64,000 bases of DNA from Fonsecaea monophora (Eukaryota > Ascomycota > Eurotiomycetes > Chaetothyriales > Herpotrichiellaceae), in the NCBI RefSeq assembly GCF_001642475.1, contig NW_019173943.1:310001-374000 (forward strand), given 5' to 3'. Below are positions 9,944 to 21,612 of the stretch, piece after piece. Each line of letters opens with the position of its first letter. Within the stretch, counting starts at the first letter, position 1. Both the position numbers and the translations under genes were made by a program. Below the pieces are notes generated by a model. The model was not told where the DNA came from, ran no database searches, and was given only the letters and a program-made list of their open reading frames with translations.

Positions 9944-10539
9944 TCTTTGGCAGAATCGGTATTGCTTCAAACGCTATGGCGGCAAGGCTGTTTCAGTTTA
10001 AGAGGTTCAACTAGTGATCAACCGTAAACTCAAGAGTAGACTAAGACCTCGTCTAACCTCCCCCTCTGGCCTTTCCACGGGCAGCATTCCATTGCCGCTC
10101 TAACATCGAGATTCATATGCCCGCTTATTCGTACAGCCTCAGTCCGCAGTTCAATAAATCAGCGAGGAGGTCAGCCATGGCCGGTAAGGCGAGGAGTGAT
10201 CGCTGCTACCGGCTCGGCGCGAGCCGGCGGCAGACAAGGGCGGCATCACGCTACTCTCCGATCGGGTTGTTTAGAGACAGATCGTGGTCGGACACTGTGT
10301 CACTGTCCTTTGGAGTTACACAAAGATAATTTTACCTATTATCCCTTCTCCAGCCTCTAAAACGCATCTCGAATGGACTTGAAAACATTATATACCCTAA
10401 TAGTCCTTGAGCGACAGAGTTGCGGTAACAAAAAGCAGCCCTGGCCTGGCAGTTGTAAGGGCTATCAACCACCAAGCCACTGCCGTGGAATATGTTCTCC
10501 TATTCTTGCCATGGGCTGTCTCGACGCCTAAATCCACGC
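9944..10539. other. Intergenic, divergent between J-like gene and AIM9-like gene
   Basis: About 600 bp with only short open frames. The frame covering 10407-10601 lacks an ATG but joins in phase to the next gene's exon 2 through the GTAATG donor at 10598, so part of it could be 5' coding sequence of that gene. No repeat or RNA gene recognised. Confidence 0.5.
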
Positions 10540-12354
10540 ATGGCTGGGCTGTTGCCATTTGGCAGCAAATATTCCACCATTGTGGACGTGGAAAAAGGTA
10601 ATGCTTCACTGGAGACATGTCGGAATCAAGAAAGCTGATGCATCAAAGACAGGAACACCAACCAAGATTTCTTCAACTTCTCACGTGGACGCTTCGTATG
10701 TGACGAAGATTACAACATGTCAATACGGAGAGTACGCTTCGACATGAATCAGCTCGCACGAGTTGCCACTGAGGCCATCACGGCCAATAAATGCATCAAT
10801 GTCGAAAAATGTCCGGATGGCATGTACAACAAGTCCTATCTGTTTACAATGGACGACGGCAGGCAAGTCATCGGGAAGGTGCCAAATCCAAATGCCGGTC
10901 TGCCTCATTTCACTACGGCAAGTGAAGTTGCGACCATGGATTTTGTATGCGCGATCAACCCCCGTTATAGCAGTCTGTTGTTTGGCTGACACTTGTGAAG
11001 GTCCGCAACATCTTAGAAACACCAGCACCTCACGTTCACACTTGGAACTCTAGAGCAGACAATCCGGTGGGTAGTGAATACATCATCATGGAAAAGATGC
11101 CAGGGGTTCAGCTCTCCCGGGTCTGGGACCACATGAAACCCACCGACAAGGTCTTGGTGGTCATTCAACTTTTCCGCTTTCAGAAAAAGTGGCTGTCGAC
11201 CCGTTTTACAAACATTGGCGGCCTCTATTATGCAGGTGATGTTGACGCCGGCGCATCCAGAGCACCTCTGTTTACCGATAGCGCTGGGAAGGAGGTAAGA
11301 GACGACCGTTTCGCGATGGGGCCAACCAACGGTCGAGACTGGGTTGATGGGGCCAGATCCTCGTTGAAATGCGATCGAGGTCCTTGTAAGACGGACAATT
11401 ACTGTTTGGAGTGTGCCAGTCTAATTCGTTACAGGGACTTCCATCTCGGACTACTACCAAGCCATCCTCCACCGCGAGATCATCGCTGCAAAGAGTGCGG
11501 CACGGCTTCCCAAGCAAATGGTGATGCTCTGCGCGCCGACACTGTACGAGCCAACACGCGAAAAGAAACTGGCAGTTTTGGAACGGACTGCCAGCGTTGT
11601 GAGAAACCTGATTCCTTCTGACGCATCGATGTGTGCATCACACATATGGCACAACGACCTTCACGACGAAAACATCTTTGTGGATCCGGCAAATCCCACC
11701 AAAGTCACTGGCATCATCGACTGGCAGTCGACTCTCGCCGCACCTCTATTCGAGAATACCATCGATCCTGGGTTCCTCAACTATGACGGACCAGGCATCG
11801 AAACCCTAGACAAGCCAGTGCTCCCCGAGAACTTCGACGACTTATCTGCCGCCGAAAAAGACGCCGCCCTCGAACTTTCCTACAGCCAGGCTCTCATGGT
11901 CGCTTACCGCAGGCTGATCCAGAAGAAAACGCCACTGAAACTGGCATCAGAATTCCAAGCCTCTACCGCTTACGACATTCTCAAATTTTCTCGCCGCATC
12001 TTTGAAGTCGGCGAGGCACACGTACTGGCTATTCTCACCACCCTGGAATCCGAGTGGGGCGACCTCCCTGCTGTTCGACAAGCGGGAGGGCCTAATTGCC
12101 CGCTCAACTTCTCGGAATCCGAGCTCGAGCAGATCGAGGAGGATGTAGAAGCCGCCGATGCTGGGATCCAAGCAATGGACACAATCAGAAAGCGTCTCGG
12201 ACGTCTGTGGCCCGACAAAGGCGCCGTGCAGGCTCAACAATACGATGAAACAAAGAGACTGCTCAGAGAGGTGAAAGAAGAACTGCTGCACAGTCTCAAA
12301 CTTGACGATGAAGACGCCCGGGTCTTTGAAGAACTGTGGCCTTTTGATGAATAG
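10540..12354 (+). CDS. APH-fold phosphotransferase-like protein, AIM9-like family; 5' end tentative
   Basis: Model: 10540-10597, 10649-10944, 11001-11385 and 11435-12354, 552 residues. The last three exons are secure: their joins restore DFFNFSRGRFVCDED, VATMDFVRNILETPAPHVH and CDRGPWTSISDYY, all typical of the fungal AIM9-like family. The kinase-like core shows MDDGRQVIGKVPNP (beta-3 lysine), EYIIMEKMPGV (hinge), WHNDLHDENIF (the HxDxxxxN catalytic loop, complete) and GIIDWQ (Mg-binding Asp). The C-terminal part is helical with an acidic end. The first exon is uncertain: an acceptor at 10648 gives an ATG start at 10540, whereas a CAG acceptor at 10652 joins a longer frame without an ATG. Family members are associated with mitochondria; no clear presequence is seen here. 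Substrate unknown. Confidence 0.82.
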
Positions 12355-13077
12355 TGCTGACCCTCGCTCCCCATATCGCCCCTTCATCTCTTAGACATGA
12401 CGTGGCTGGGCTTCTAGGCAAAGATCCAGATCTCGTCCTGCCTGTCCGCCAGGATTGGTTCAGCCAACCAAGCTGGCAAGTCGTGCGTGGCTTCACCCGT
12501 CTCGGTTGCACTCCAGAAGCTGTGAGGGAGCTAGCAGCAAGACTAGTAGACTGCAGCGATATTCTTCCATCACTCCGGCTCTCGAAGGAGCTCATGATTG
12601 CAACTGCTTGCTCAAGGGAAGCAGTGAGTAAAGTTCCAGGACCATCCTCCTTGGCGCTGCCCTGCACTCGGCCCGCAATGAAGGGAGGGAGGAGAGGGAG
12701 ACGCCTTGTCTGCTGCTGAGAGGCCGTGTACGAATAGAATGCCGGCCAATTTGGCGCTCACCAACCCGCCTCCCCATTGGTTGGTTTAGCTAAAGATTAG
12801 TTTTTCTCCGCTCTGCCCCTGGCGTCTCAGAAATCTAACCATTTTATCTACACTACATAATACTACACATATCTCGTACAAGAGTGTAGATACTCGCGGG
12901 TAGCCTGGGCTTCTTTCTCTCTGGTATATAGGTCATATATCACCCCTGTGGCAGTGGCAGTGTCGATATGCCAGATCCTTCTTCCATCTATGTCTATTGT
13001 CTGGTCTCATCTGGTCTCTTCCGTTTTCTTCCCGTCGTGAATGAGTCTCCACGCCCCGTCGACAACTTATCACAGTC
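12355..13077. other. Intergenic, convergent between AIM9-like and thioesterase-like genes
   Basis: This 723-bp gap between two 3' ends holds only short frames with no recognisable product. An AT-rich stretch around 12780-12900 probably includes the 3' ends of both transcripts. Confidence 0.5.
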
Positions 13078-14187
13078 CTATAACTTCGAGTCCTTCGGCT
13101 GCTCCTTCGATTTCCTCGTAATGTTGCGGCTGGCATCCATGATCAGACTCGCGTGTGTGCTGCTCGCCACCAATTCTCCCGCTTCGTCCCAAACCTCAAT
13201 GTTCAAATCGAATCGGCCGTTCCTGATCGTCTTGGCCAGGATTCGCACAAATAGCCACTCGACGCCTTGCTCTGGCAATAACTTTTTCACATCCAGATTC
13301 AAGCTGAGCGTCGGGTACCAGAATTTGGCACTCGGCTCGCCTGATTTCAGGAGGGCTTTGAGCTCGGCTTGGCTGTGTTGGCCGATTGCGGCCTCCTCGA
13401 CGACAGGATTCACGTATGACTCGACAATCTGTGGAAACATGTCGACCACAAACCCCAGAGCGTCGTTGGTCCAGCGACCTGTGATGTTTTTACTGGGATT
13501 TAGAGAAGGCGTCTTGGGCGCGAACCGCACCCACTGGTCCACGATGGCCCGAGGTTGACCGGACTGGCCTGGTTGTCGCCGGCGATGGGGCTGGACCAGG
13601 TAGATCTGAATGTTCTGCCCGGCACGGCGGAAGGCAGGAAACGGGTCGTTTGCGCGGAGCGTATAGTTTTCATCCCGGCCTTTGGTGCCCAAGAGCGCGA
13701 GGTTCGCAGGGAGAGCGGGCGGCCAGAGCTGATACTGCGTGTCGAAGCTCAGGCCTTGTTCGGTCGTAATATTGCTCATGGTTATGTACCCCTGCACCTC
13801 ATCCTGCCATTGACCGTTGTGTTCCTGCTTTTGCGCCAGGACAATGTGTAAGTTGCTGATGCGCGAGCCCAGCTTGACGTCCTTCACCGTAAAGACCGCC
13901 GGACCCACGGAGGTGCGGCGCAGGAACTCCAAGTGCATGTTGACGGGGTGTGGCTCGGAGCGAGAACCATGGGTCAGAGACATGTGGGTGCGGGCAACCA
14001 TGAGAAAGGCCGAAGTCGTATAGCCGCCATTGGGGACTGAAGGTCGTCATCAGTGAGTGTAAACACGGGCGAGGATATCGTGCTGCCTACCAGTCCCTAT
14101 GCACCATTCGTTCTCCAAAGTGAGGGTATATTGGTGCGACGAGAGTTGCTTGATAGGGAGCACATCTGCGAATGTTGGGGGCGCCAT
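13078..14187 (-). CDS. Thioesterase-like superfamily protein (double hotdog, TesB/4HBT_3 type)
   Basis: Exon 1 (14187-14091) and exon 2 (14036-13078) are joined across a 54-bp intron with a GTAGGC donor, giving 351 residues. The join restores NEWCIGTVPNGGYTTSAFL, the first hotdog with the NGGY helix start usual in acyl-CoA thioesterase-like proteins. PVNMHLEFLRRTSVGPAVFTV follows as the long beta strand of hotdog one. The second hotdog carries WVRFAPKTP, PTLSLNLDVKKLLP, WLFVRILAKTIRNGRFDLNIEVWD and GELVASSTHASLIMD. The family hydrolyses acyl-CoA or related thioesters, or has lost catalysis; the active-site Asp/Thr/Gln set cannot be assigned by eye. The product is probably soluble. It is divergent from the exchanger gene at 14800. 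Confidence 0.78.
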
Positions 14188-14799
14188 GGCTGGCGTGCCC
14201 AGGTTCTAGAGAAGAGGAGGGAAATATGTTCCAAGTCGACGTCAGCCGCAACTACATGTTGCGATTTAATATAATGGCGACACGGTAATAAAGGTATCTA
14301 TCTGGGAAGAAAACTAAAAGAGAGGTCTTACCGGGCGATGAACCTCGGCTTGGATTACCGAGAGACCGCATTGATTCATTATTGGTGATTGCGACTCGCT
14401 GATTATTAGCCACGCCTGGAGCCCTTGAGCGAGTAGAAGGCATTTGGCCTAGCAAGCCTAGGAACGTCCCGAGCACCCCTAAACATCCCCCTCTTTCAAG
14501 TGTGGTGGCTCGAAATAGGCGGGTAAATGTTACATCACGCCGCTAATCTGTGGCGGTGCAGAACCCCCCAACCTGCACCATGACGAGGTCTGCTTGTTAC
14601 CGCAATAAAGTGGGATTTTGAGTGGAGTGACAAGACAAGATTGGAATATCGAGCGTTTCCTTTCTGCCTTGGTATCGCCATCACCGTCACCCAGCACACA
14701 TCTGTGTATCCCGTATAACAATCTCCATGCACCACCCTCTTCTTCGCCGCCTACCTCCGTGTCCAGTATGAGGGAGGAAGCGAAATCACGACGACCGCC
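14188..14799. promoter_or_regulatory. Divergent promoter region, thioesterase-like gene and cation exchanger
   Basis: This 612-bp gap separates two start codons on opposite strands. Only short frames are present. No defined element could be named. Confidence 0.4.
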
Positions 14800-17700
14800 A
14801 TGACACTCTCCAATCGTCCCAGGAGACTGCGCCCAGTCCGCCAACAAGGTCGTGCCTTCTATCTGACGGCCCTGGTCATCACCCTCTTTACTTGTTATAG
14901 CTTCATACGAGACCGGAATTATGGCCACCTTTCTCAGACGAAGAAGTTCGACACTCGCGCTCTCGCACCACGCGATCTCGAGGTAACCACCGCATTGACT
15001 GCGCTCTCAGTTATCCCAAACGAGCTCCCTGGCTGACTCTTGATCGAATTCCTAGTGTCGATTTGTCCACACTTCCAAAGACCAATGTACTTTTGTCAAG
15101 GAAAATTGTCCCGACGAAGAAGCCGGACTCATCTCCTACCTCCAGCTCTACTACTGCTCGCTCGCCGACGCCCAGCCTTTCGCATTTCTGCTCCTCGTCG
15201 TCTGGGTATGTCTCCTCTTCAGCACGATCGGCATCGCAGCCTCCGATTTCCTCTGTATCAACCTGAGTACGATTGCGAACATACTGGGGATGAGCGAGAG
15301 TTTGACCGGGGTCACTTTTCTGGCCTTTGGAAACGGCAGTCCCGACGTCTTTTCCACTTTCGCCGCTATGCGCAGTAACAGTGGCAGCTTAGCAGTGGGG
15401 GAGTTGGTGGGCGCGGCCAGCTTCATCACTGCTGTGGTAGCGGGGAGTATGGCCTTGGTTGCGCCGTTTCAAGTCGCCAAGAGGAGTTTTATTCGCGACG
15501 TTGGATTCTTCGCAGTCTCGGCGAGTTTCAGTCTGGTATTCCTTGCGGATGGGAGCCTGCGATTCTGGGAGTCCATCACCATGATCGCATATTACGTGTT
15601 CTATGTGTTTTTTGTGGTCGGCTGGCACTGGTGGCTGTCCCGACGACGGAAGAGGAAGCTTGCCGAGACTGCGGCGAGACTGCATCACCACATTCCGGAA
15701 TCACAGGAGTTGGAGGTGCCCGAAATCGAGGAGGACGAAGAAGCACGCCCTGCTACGGAACGAACTGGCCTCTTGCGCGAGCAGTCGAGCGAAACTATCC
15801 CAACCTTACGGACACCAGGAACCCCAGCCTGGAAAGTTGACGATCTCGATGATGACGACGAAACGCGAGACCGGTATCTTGCTGAATTGCAAAGCAGGAT
15901 GAGGGTGGGCCGACCAGCACGAGGCGAACGAAGGAATACAATGACCCCGATTCGGCCGAGCTTGATAGGGGCGCTAGAATTCCGATCACTTATGACTTCG
16001 TTAGAGAAGAAAGCCACCCATTCCCAACCTATTGGCCTTCGGAGATACTCTGACGACGCATCAGCCTCCCATTCTCCCATTCCCATCAGTGCGCCACCCG
16101 GCGCTTCTCAACCCAATCTGGTCAGCACACATTATACGGATTTGGAGGGCGAGAGTCCACGTCGTGCACGAGCCGTGTCTGCAAATGATGCCACTCATCT
16201 GCGTATCGATACGGACTTCCTAAGCGACAGACATTCTGAGAGAAGCTCAGAAAGTGTCCTCACCAGTGGTGATTCTGATTCAAATGCTCCTGCTGCAAAA
16301 CACTCGAGGGCGAGCGCCCACATTCTGAGAACACTGAACGACCCATCATCTCAAAGACCCCCTTCACCGAAACTCATTGTGTCCACGTCAGGTGCCAAAG
16401 TTCCAGAGACAGGCTCCCTCTCCGCGGAGCGTCCCAGGTCGCCCAATCTCTTGGCACCGCCGACGACGACCTTCCACCGACCGGACTACCAGGAAGAACA
16501 TCATTCTCCCAGTCGAAGTCCGCTGCTGTCGCCCGGCTCCGGACCGACACTGCAAGTGCCCATTCTGCATACGCCACATCCCGACCACTCCAAGGGAGTT
16601 CTGCGTCACGAGGATTTTCCGCCATACGTGGATTCTCCAATGCTCCTGACCCCGATGTCCTCCCGGCCTCCAAGTATTCACCTACCGGCACCCAGTATGT
16701 CGCCGCAGTCAACTCACCATCTGGGGCTTCTGCCGGACGAGGAGGAGCCGCCGATGCGGAGATTCTCATGGTGGCCGTACCGATACCTTCCTGCTCCTCA
16801 GGTTATCTGCGCGGCATTGTTTCCCACTATTTATGGGTGGCGGGAGAAGTCGTACACGGACAAGGTACTGGGGGTGGTGACTGCACCCAGCGTCTTTCTG
16901 CTGGCTATTACACTTCCAGTTGTCGAGCCCAGGGAGGAAAAGCCGGTGGTCACGGATCCCGAACTCCTGACCCCAGCGGAGGGCATCCGGCGCAGGTCGG
17001 CCAGCTACCTTGAAACCACACATGACGTGCCAGGTCTAGATATGGTGTCGCCATCATCTGACGGACCGCCTCATCCGCACCGCACGGGAATCTCCCGACA
17101 AATGTCGGAGCATGCCAAAAGTCCTCAATCAAAGGTGGACGAGTTAGGTGGACCCAAGGACTGGAACAGGTGGCTGGTGTTCCTCCAAGTATTTACAGCA
17201 CCATTCTTTGTCGTGACTATCGCCTGGGCAAACATGGATGATGGCCTGAGCATGAGACTTTATATTCGCATGGTATTGGGGTCACTGGTGTTTTCGCTCG
17301 TGGCGCTTCTTATCCTCCTTTCACTAACAACGCCTGATCGCGAACCAAAATATCGGCCACTACTTTGCTTCTTGGGGTTTGCTGTGGCCATAGGATGGAT
17401 TTCCACCATTGCCAATGAGGTGGTTGGCGTCCTCAAAGCCTTTGGGGTGATTCTGGGCATATCGGACGCCATATTGGGTTTGACGATATTTGCTGTTGGC
17501 AACTCGTGCGGTGACCTGGTGGCGGATATCACGGTGGCCAAACTCGGATACCCCGTCATGGCACTGTCGGCGTGCTTTGGTGGACCTATGCTGAATATTT
17601 TGCTGGGGATCGGCATTGGAGGCATGTACATGAGCATCACTCAGGCATCTCACAAGCACGCCAAACATCCTCACAAACCGATCAAATACAAACCCTACGA

Positions 17701-17914
17701 AATCGACGTGAGCACGACGTTGATGATATCGGGAATCACGCTGCTCGTGACGTTGGTGGGGTTGCTCATCGTGGTGCCATTGAACGGATGGAGGATGGAT
17801 CGCAAGATTGGACTTGGATTAATCTTGCTGTGGTCAGTGTCGACGGTGGGCAATGTGATTGTGGAACTGCTTGGATATGGGGGAGACACGGTAATGTCAG
17901 GCATGGGACGATGA
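14800..17914 (+). CDS. Na+/Ca2+ exchanger-family cation antiporter, two Na_Ca_ex domains
   Basis: Exon 1 (14800-14982) and exon 2 (15056-17914) give 1013 residues. The first exon holds a basic start and one hydrophobic segment (FYLTALVITLFTCYSFI); the join restores CRFVHTSKDQCTFVKENC, a lumenal Cys-containing loop. Domain 1 then has five hydrophobic segments and the alpha-1 motif GNGSPDVFSTFA; domain 2 near the C-terminus has alpha-2 GNSCGDLVADITVAKLGYP followed by ACFGGPMLN. Between them is a cytosolic loop of more than 400 residues, rich in Ser, Pro and acidic patches (EIEEDEEARP, DDLDDDDE), probably phosphorylated. This architecture matches the CaCA antiporters of vacuole or ER (ECM27 and S. 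pombe C521.04c-like), which move Ca2+ against Na+, K+ or H+. Ion specificity cannot be read from sequence. The long disordered loop is typical of filamentous fungi. Confidence 0.92.
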
Positions 17915-18879
17915 CGTGGATATACCCCGAGATGGATGGATTGGATCTCGCTGGGCGTTCAATGACCGCAACATAAAACATGGGGATTCCGTCCCAGTAC
18001 ATATACTACTTACTATATTCTTCATCCGGTCTACCTTTATGCGACGTGAGGCACTCCTCGTCGGGTTCGGAAGCTTCTAACGAATACCGACGGAGGTCTC
18101 TTTCAATCTCAACAAGATATGGTTATCTGGAGCTTGGGAAATGTCGGAGCCGTCCCTTTGGCTCTCTACGCACGTTAAATTGGTCTGGCTGCCCGAGCCT
18201 CGAAATCCCTCCGAAAATCCGCTCTCGATTGGGCTCGTCCGAGTCCGATACGGATCCGGTGTTTGGAGGTGCTTTTGTACTGTGGGTACATGGCTATTGC
18301 GAATGTCTCTGATTGGTGCTTCTTTAGCGAACCTCGGCATGTTGCAGCGGCCAATATCGGCCACTGTCGCATCACAGCGGAAAGACGATGAGGCGAGATG
18401 ACGACGAGCAGCGCAAGTTAGTACGTGCGAGCACCACGGCCAACTCAGCAAAACGGCGACGCCACCGAGGCGTCCATCTCTCGTATTTGTGATTATTATT
18501 CGGTCAATGACGGACTTGGATCGGACATTTTTCCCTTTTTTACCCCAGATTTTACCTTTTACCAAGACTCTTCGTGTTAGATATACATACATCTGCACCT
18601 ATAATATCTCTTGGGGTTCGTTTTCTCCCCAAGATCCTCCTCCCCTTGATTATTTGGTCTTTTAGCATACGAGCCCGCCCTTTCCTCCATATAGTCTCTG
18701 CGTTTGACCGAGGGTGACTTGACCTGACCAAGCCAACAAGCAAGGCAGCGTCGCACGGCGGAGAAGCTCGAGCCCCATCCCCATAAGGCCCGCCATCGCT
18801 AGAGAAACGGACATATCCATCCTTTCTGTTTGACTGCTACGACCCAGAATTTGGATACACACAAAAAGGATTTGAGAGG
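17915..18879. other. Intergenic, 965 bp
   Basis: This gap lies between the exchanger stop and the acyl-CoA ligase start. A minus-strand open frame from ATG 18592 to 18077 (171 codons) is present, but its product is not recognised and is rich in Arg and Ser. Pyrimidine-rich stretches near 18520-18620 may belong to the ligase promoter or 5' leader. Confidence 0.45.
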
Positions 18880-21024
18880 ATGCCTATCAAGTCGGACTTT
18901 CCGGACATCGACCTCCAGGTCACTGACGTCTGGTCGCTTTTGTTCAAAAGAAAAGACCGAGAGTTCCCTGATGATCATGGTGAGTGGGCTTTTGCTAGGG
19001 TTTTCTGCAGTATGGAAGAGGGTGGTCTGGTCTGAGTCCTCGATGGTTCTTGAGATGAGGAGAAGGAGCGGGAGAGGTGGAAGCGGTGAATCGCCCAGGT
19101 TCCCGGGAGAATGTCTCTTTGGTGCATCGAGCAGGATGACGAGGGTGCTTTGTACCAACGACTATCAAAGCATATCACAAGATACCGTCACTGACCTTGG
19201 CCCCCTTGACCAGTCATATTCCAATCTGCCGACTCCCTCTCCAGACAATACACCTATGCCTCGCTGCGACAATCTAGCATCGACTTTGGCAAGGGCCTCA
19301 AATCCAACTTCAACTTCCGCAAGTCCGACGTCCTGGGTCTCTTCGTGCCCAACGACATCGATGTCCCGCCCGTCGTCTTGGGAACCCTCTGGGCGGGTGG
19401 CATCGTCTCCCCCGCGAACCCGGGCTACACGGTCGCCGAACTGGTCTACCAACTGAAAGACTCGGGCGCAAAGGTCCTGTGCACGCACGTGTCCGTGCTT
19501 GATACGGCGCGTAAGGCAGCTCGCGAGGCTGGCATCCCAGAGAGCCACATCATCTTGCTCGGCGAGCAGAGCGATCCCTCTCGAAAGTTGAAGCACTGGA
19601 CGCTCGTCCGCAACCTGGAGGGCACGGCGCGGTACCGCACCCCCAAACTGGACCCGAAATCCGACCTCGCCTTCCTGGTGTACTCGTCCGGCACGACGGG
19701 TCGGCCCAAGGGTGTGCGACTGACGCATTTCAACATGACCAGCAACATCGAACAGATCCACCGGGCCGAGGGGTGGCTGACGTGGAATGGATCCAAAACG
19801 CCCCCGGGCAGCGACATTCCGCTCCCGCCCAAGGGCCAGGGCGACAAGATCCTGGCGTGTCTACCGTTTTTCCACATCTACGGGCTCAACTGTCTGGTAT
19901 TGTCACCCATCTTCAGCGGCGTCCACACGCTGGTCATGGCGCGGTTCGATCTGGAAAAATGGTGCGCGCTGGTGCAGGACCACAAGGTGACATTCAGCTA
20001 CATCGTGCCGCCGATCGTGCTGCTCCTGTGCAAGAGCCCCGTGGTGGAAAAGTACGACCTCTCGTCGCTGCGCATGACCAACTCGGGCGCGGCGCCGCTG
20101 ACGCGCGAGCTCGTCGAGAACCTCTACAAGCGCAAAGGCGTGCGCGTCAAGCAGGGGTACGGTCTCAGCGAGACGTCCCCCACCATCTTCGTCCAGCGCT
20201 GGGAGGACTGGTGGTCCGCCGTCGGCACCACGGGCGTCATGGTGCCGAACCTCGAGGCCAAGTTCTGCGCCGTGCCCGGCTCCGGCGAGGAATCTGACGG
20301 CTCCAAGGAACTGCCGCGAGGAAAAGTCGGCGAGCTGTACGTCAAGGGGCCCAACATCTTTGGCGGATACCACAATAACCCCAACGCCACGGCCGAGTGT
20401 CTCGAGGACGGATGGTTTCGGACCGGCGACGTGGGTTTCTTGGATGAGAGGGGGAACTTGACCATCACGGACCGCGTCAAGGAGTTGATCAAATATAAAG
20501 GTATGTCTGTCCATATCACCCTTGCCCCCTTTTGTCCCCTACCTGCTTTTTTTTCGGCCTTGCCTCTTTTTCCCTCCTGCTTTGGCTTCTTCCGTTCCCG
20601 GGCGTGCATTGACAACTAACGGTCCCCGCGCATGAAAGGCTTCCAAGTCCCCCCCGCCGAACTCGAGGGGTACCTCGCATCCCACCCACTCATCGACGAC
20701 GTGGCCGTCGTGGGCGTCGACTCGCAGATCCTCGGCACCGAAGTTCCCCGCGCGTACATTGTCCCCAAGGACCGGAGTCTCGTTTCTTCTTCTTCGTCCT
20801 CGTCACAAAAAGCAGCCGCCGCAGCCGCAGAGATTACATCGTGGATGAACGCCAAAGTGGCCAACCACAAGAAACTGCGCGGCGGGGTCAAGTTCGTCGA
20901 AGCCGTGCCCAAGAGCGTCAGCGGGAAGATTTTGCGGAGGGTCTTGAAGGAGCGGGCGAAGAAGGAGTTCCAGGAGGAGGAGGAGGAGCAGGAAGAGAGG
21001 AAGAAGGTAAGGGCGAAGTTGTGA
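18880..21024 (+). CDS. 4-coumarate:CoA ligase-like acyl-CoA synthetase with PTS1-type C-terminus
   Basis: Exons 18880-18979, 19214-20500 and 20639-21024 give 590 residues. Intron 1 is 234 bp, the longest in the window; intron 2 is 138 bp. Adenylation-family motifs in order are YSSGTTGRPKG (phosphate-binding loop), LPFFHIYGLN, GYGLSETSP, GELYVKGPNIF, GWFRTGDVG and [20 protein letters not shown] (hinge and start of the C-terminal lid), then VSGKILRR with the catalytic Lys. The protein therefore activates a carboxylic acid with ATP and transfers it to CoA; aromatic (coumarate-like) or fatty acid substrates are both possible. The last three residues, AKL, fit the PTS1 consensus and predict peroxisomal import, as for many fungal 4CL-like enzymes. 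The lid domain carries a Ser- and Ala-rich insert, and the tail is a Glu-rich stretch; both are unusual additions. Confidence 0.92.
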
Positions 21025-21029
21025 TTTGG

Positions 21030-21053
21030 TTTTTTTTTTTTTTTGGTTTTTTT
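21030..21053 (+). repeat. Poly-T tract just after the acyl-CoA ligase stop codon
   Basis: Fifteen T, then GG and seven T, beginning 6 bp after the TGA at 21022-21024. It lies in the 3' untranslated region. Confidence 0.8.
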
Positions 21054-21115
21054 CTCTTCAAACAAAGACGACATGTCAGGAAAAGGAGGGGGGAGGAGAT
21101 GAGAGATATGATAGG

Positions 21116-21175
21116 TAGACAGACAGACAGAAGGCCACGGAGATAGATGGACAGATGGACAGATAGATTGATGCT
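21116..21175 (+). repeat. Imperfect GACA/GATA tetranucleotide repeats
   Basis: Runs such as AGACAGACAGACAG and GATGGACAGATGGACAGATAG form an imperfect microsatellite in the 3' flank of the acyl-CoA ligase gene. Confidence 0.7.
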
Positions 21176-21546
21176 CACTGACCGGATGTATGTATGGATA
21201 TCTGGTTGACTGGTTATGTGGATTTGATGCATGGATACCCCCAATGGCTTGATCTGATCCGATGAGTTCCTGTGTCACACGTCCATGTCCATACAAGAAC
21301 GATACCCGAGTTTTGGGTACTCTGTGTTTCTACGGTAAAATGTATTTGGAACTGGAGTGATTAGAACGAATGGGACATGATGCATCACCCAGTACTGCAA
21401 ATACCTACCTAGGTACGAAAATGTTTTTGCGACTGACTGTTCTTGCGCCGGGTATCTTCTGTGGTGGAGCTACCTAGAATAACATGTACTATATGTACAC
21501 GAAGTATCGACCGTAAGGAGGACCGGAAAGCTGAAAAAGTCGCCTG

Positions 21547-21612
21547 TTCATTCATTCATTGATTCATCCATCCTTTCATCCAGGCAGTGAGACAGAGAGA
21601 CAGAGAGACAGA
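21547..21612 (+). repeat. TTCA repeat followed by GAGACAGA repeat
   Basis: TTCATTCATTCATT at 21547-21560 is followed by three copies of a GACAGAGA-like unit at 21588-21612. This is simple-sequence DNA with no gene link. Confidence 0.7.

Noticed and set aside
18077..18592. Minus-strand frame of 171 codons between the exchanger and acyl-CoA ligase genes
   Set aside because: ATG-initiated and not overlapping a gene, but no recognisable domain and Arg/Ser-rich composition; would need transcript evidence.
19903..20514. Minus-strand open frame of 203 codons opposite the acyl-CoA ligase
   Set aside because: Overlaps the well-supported catalytic exon and shows no motif of its own.
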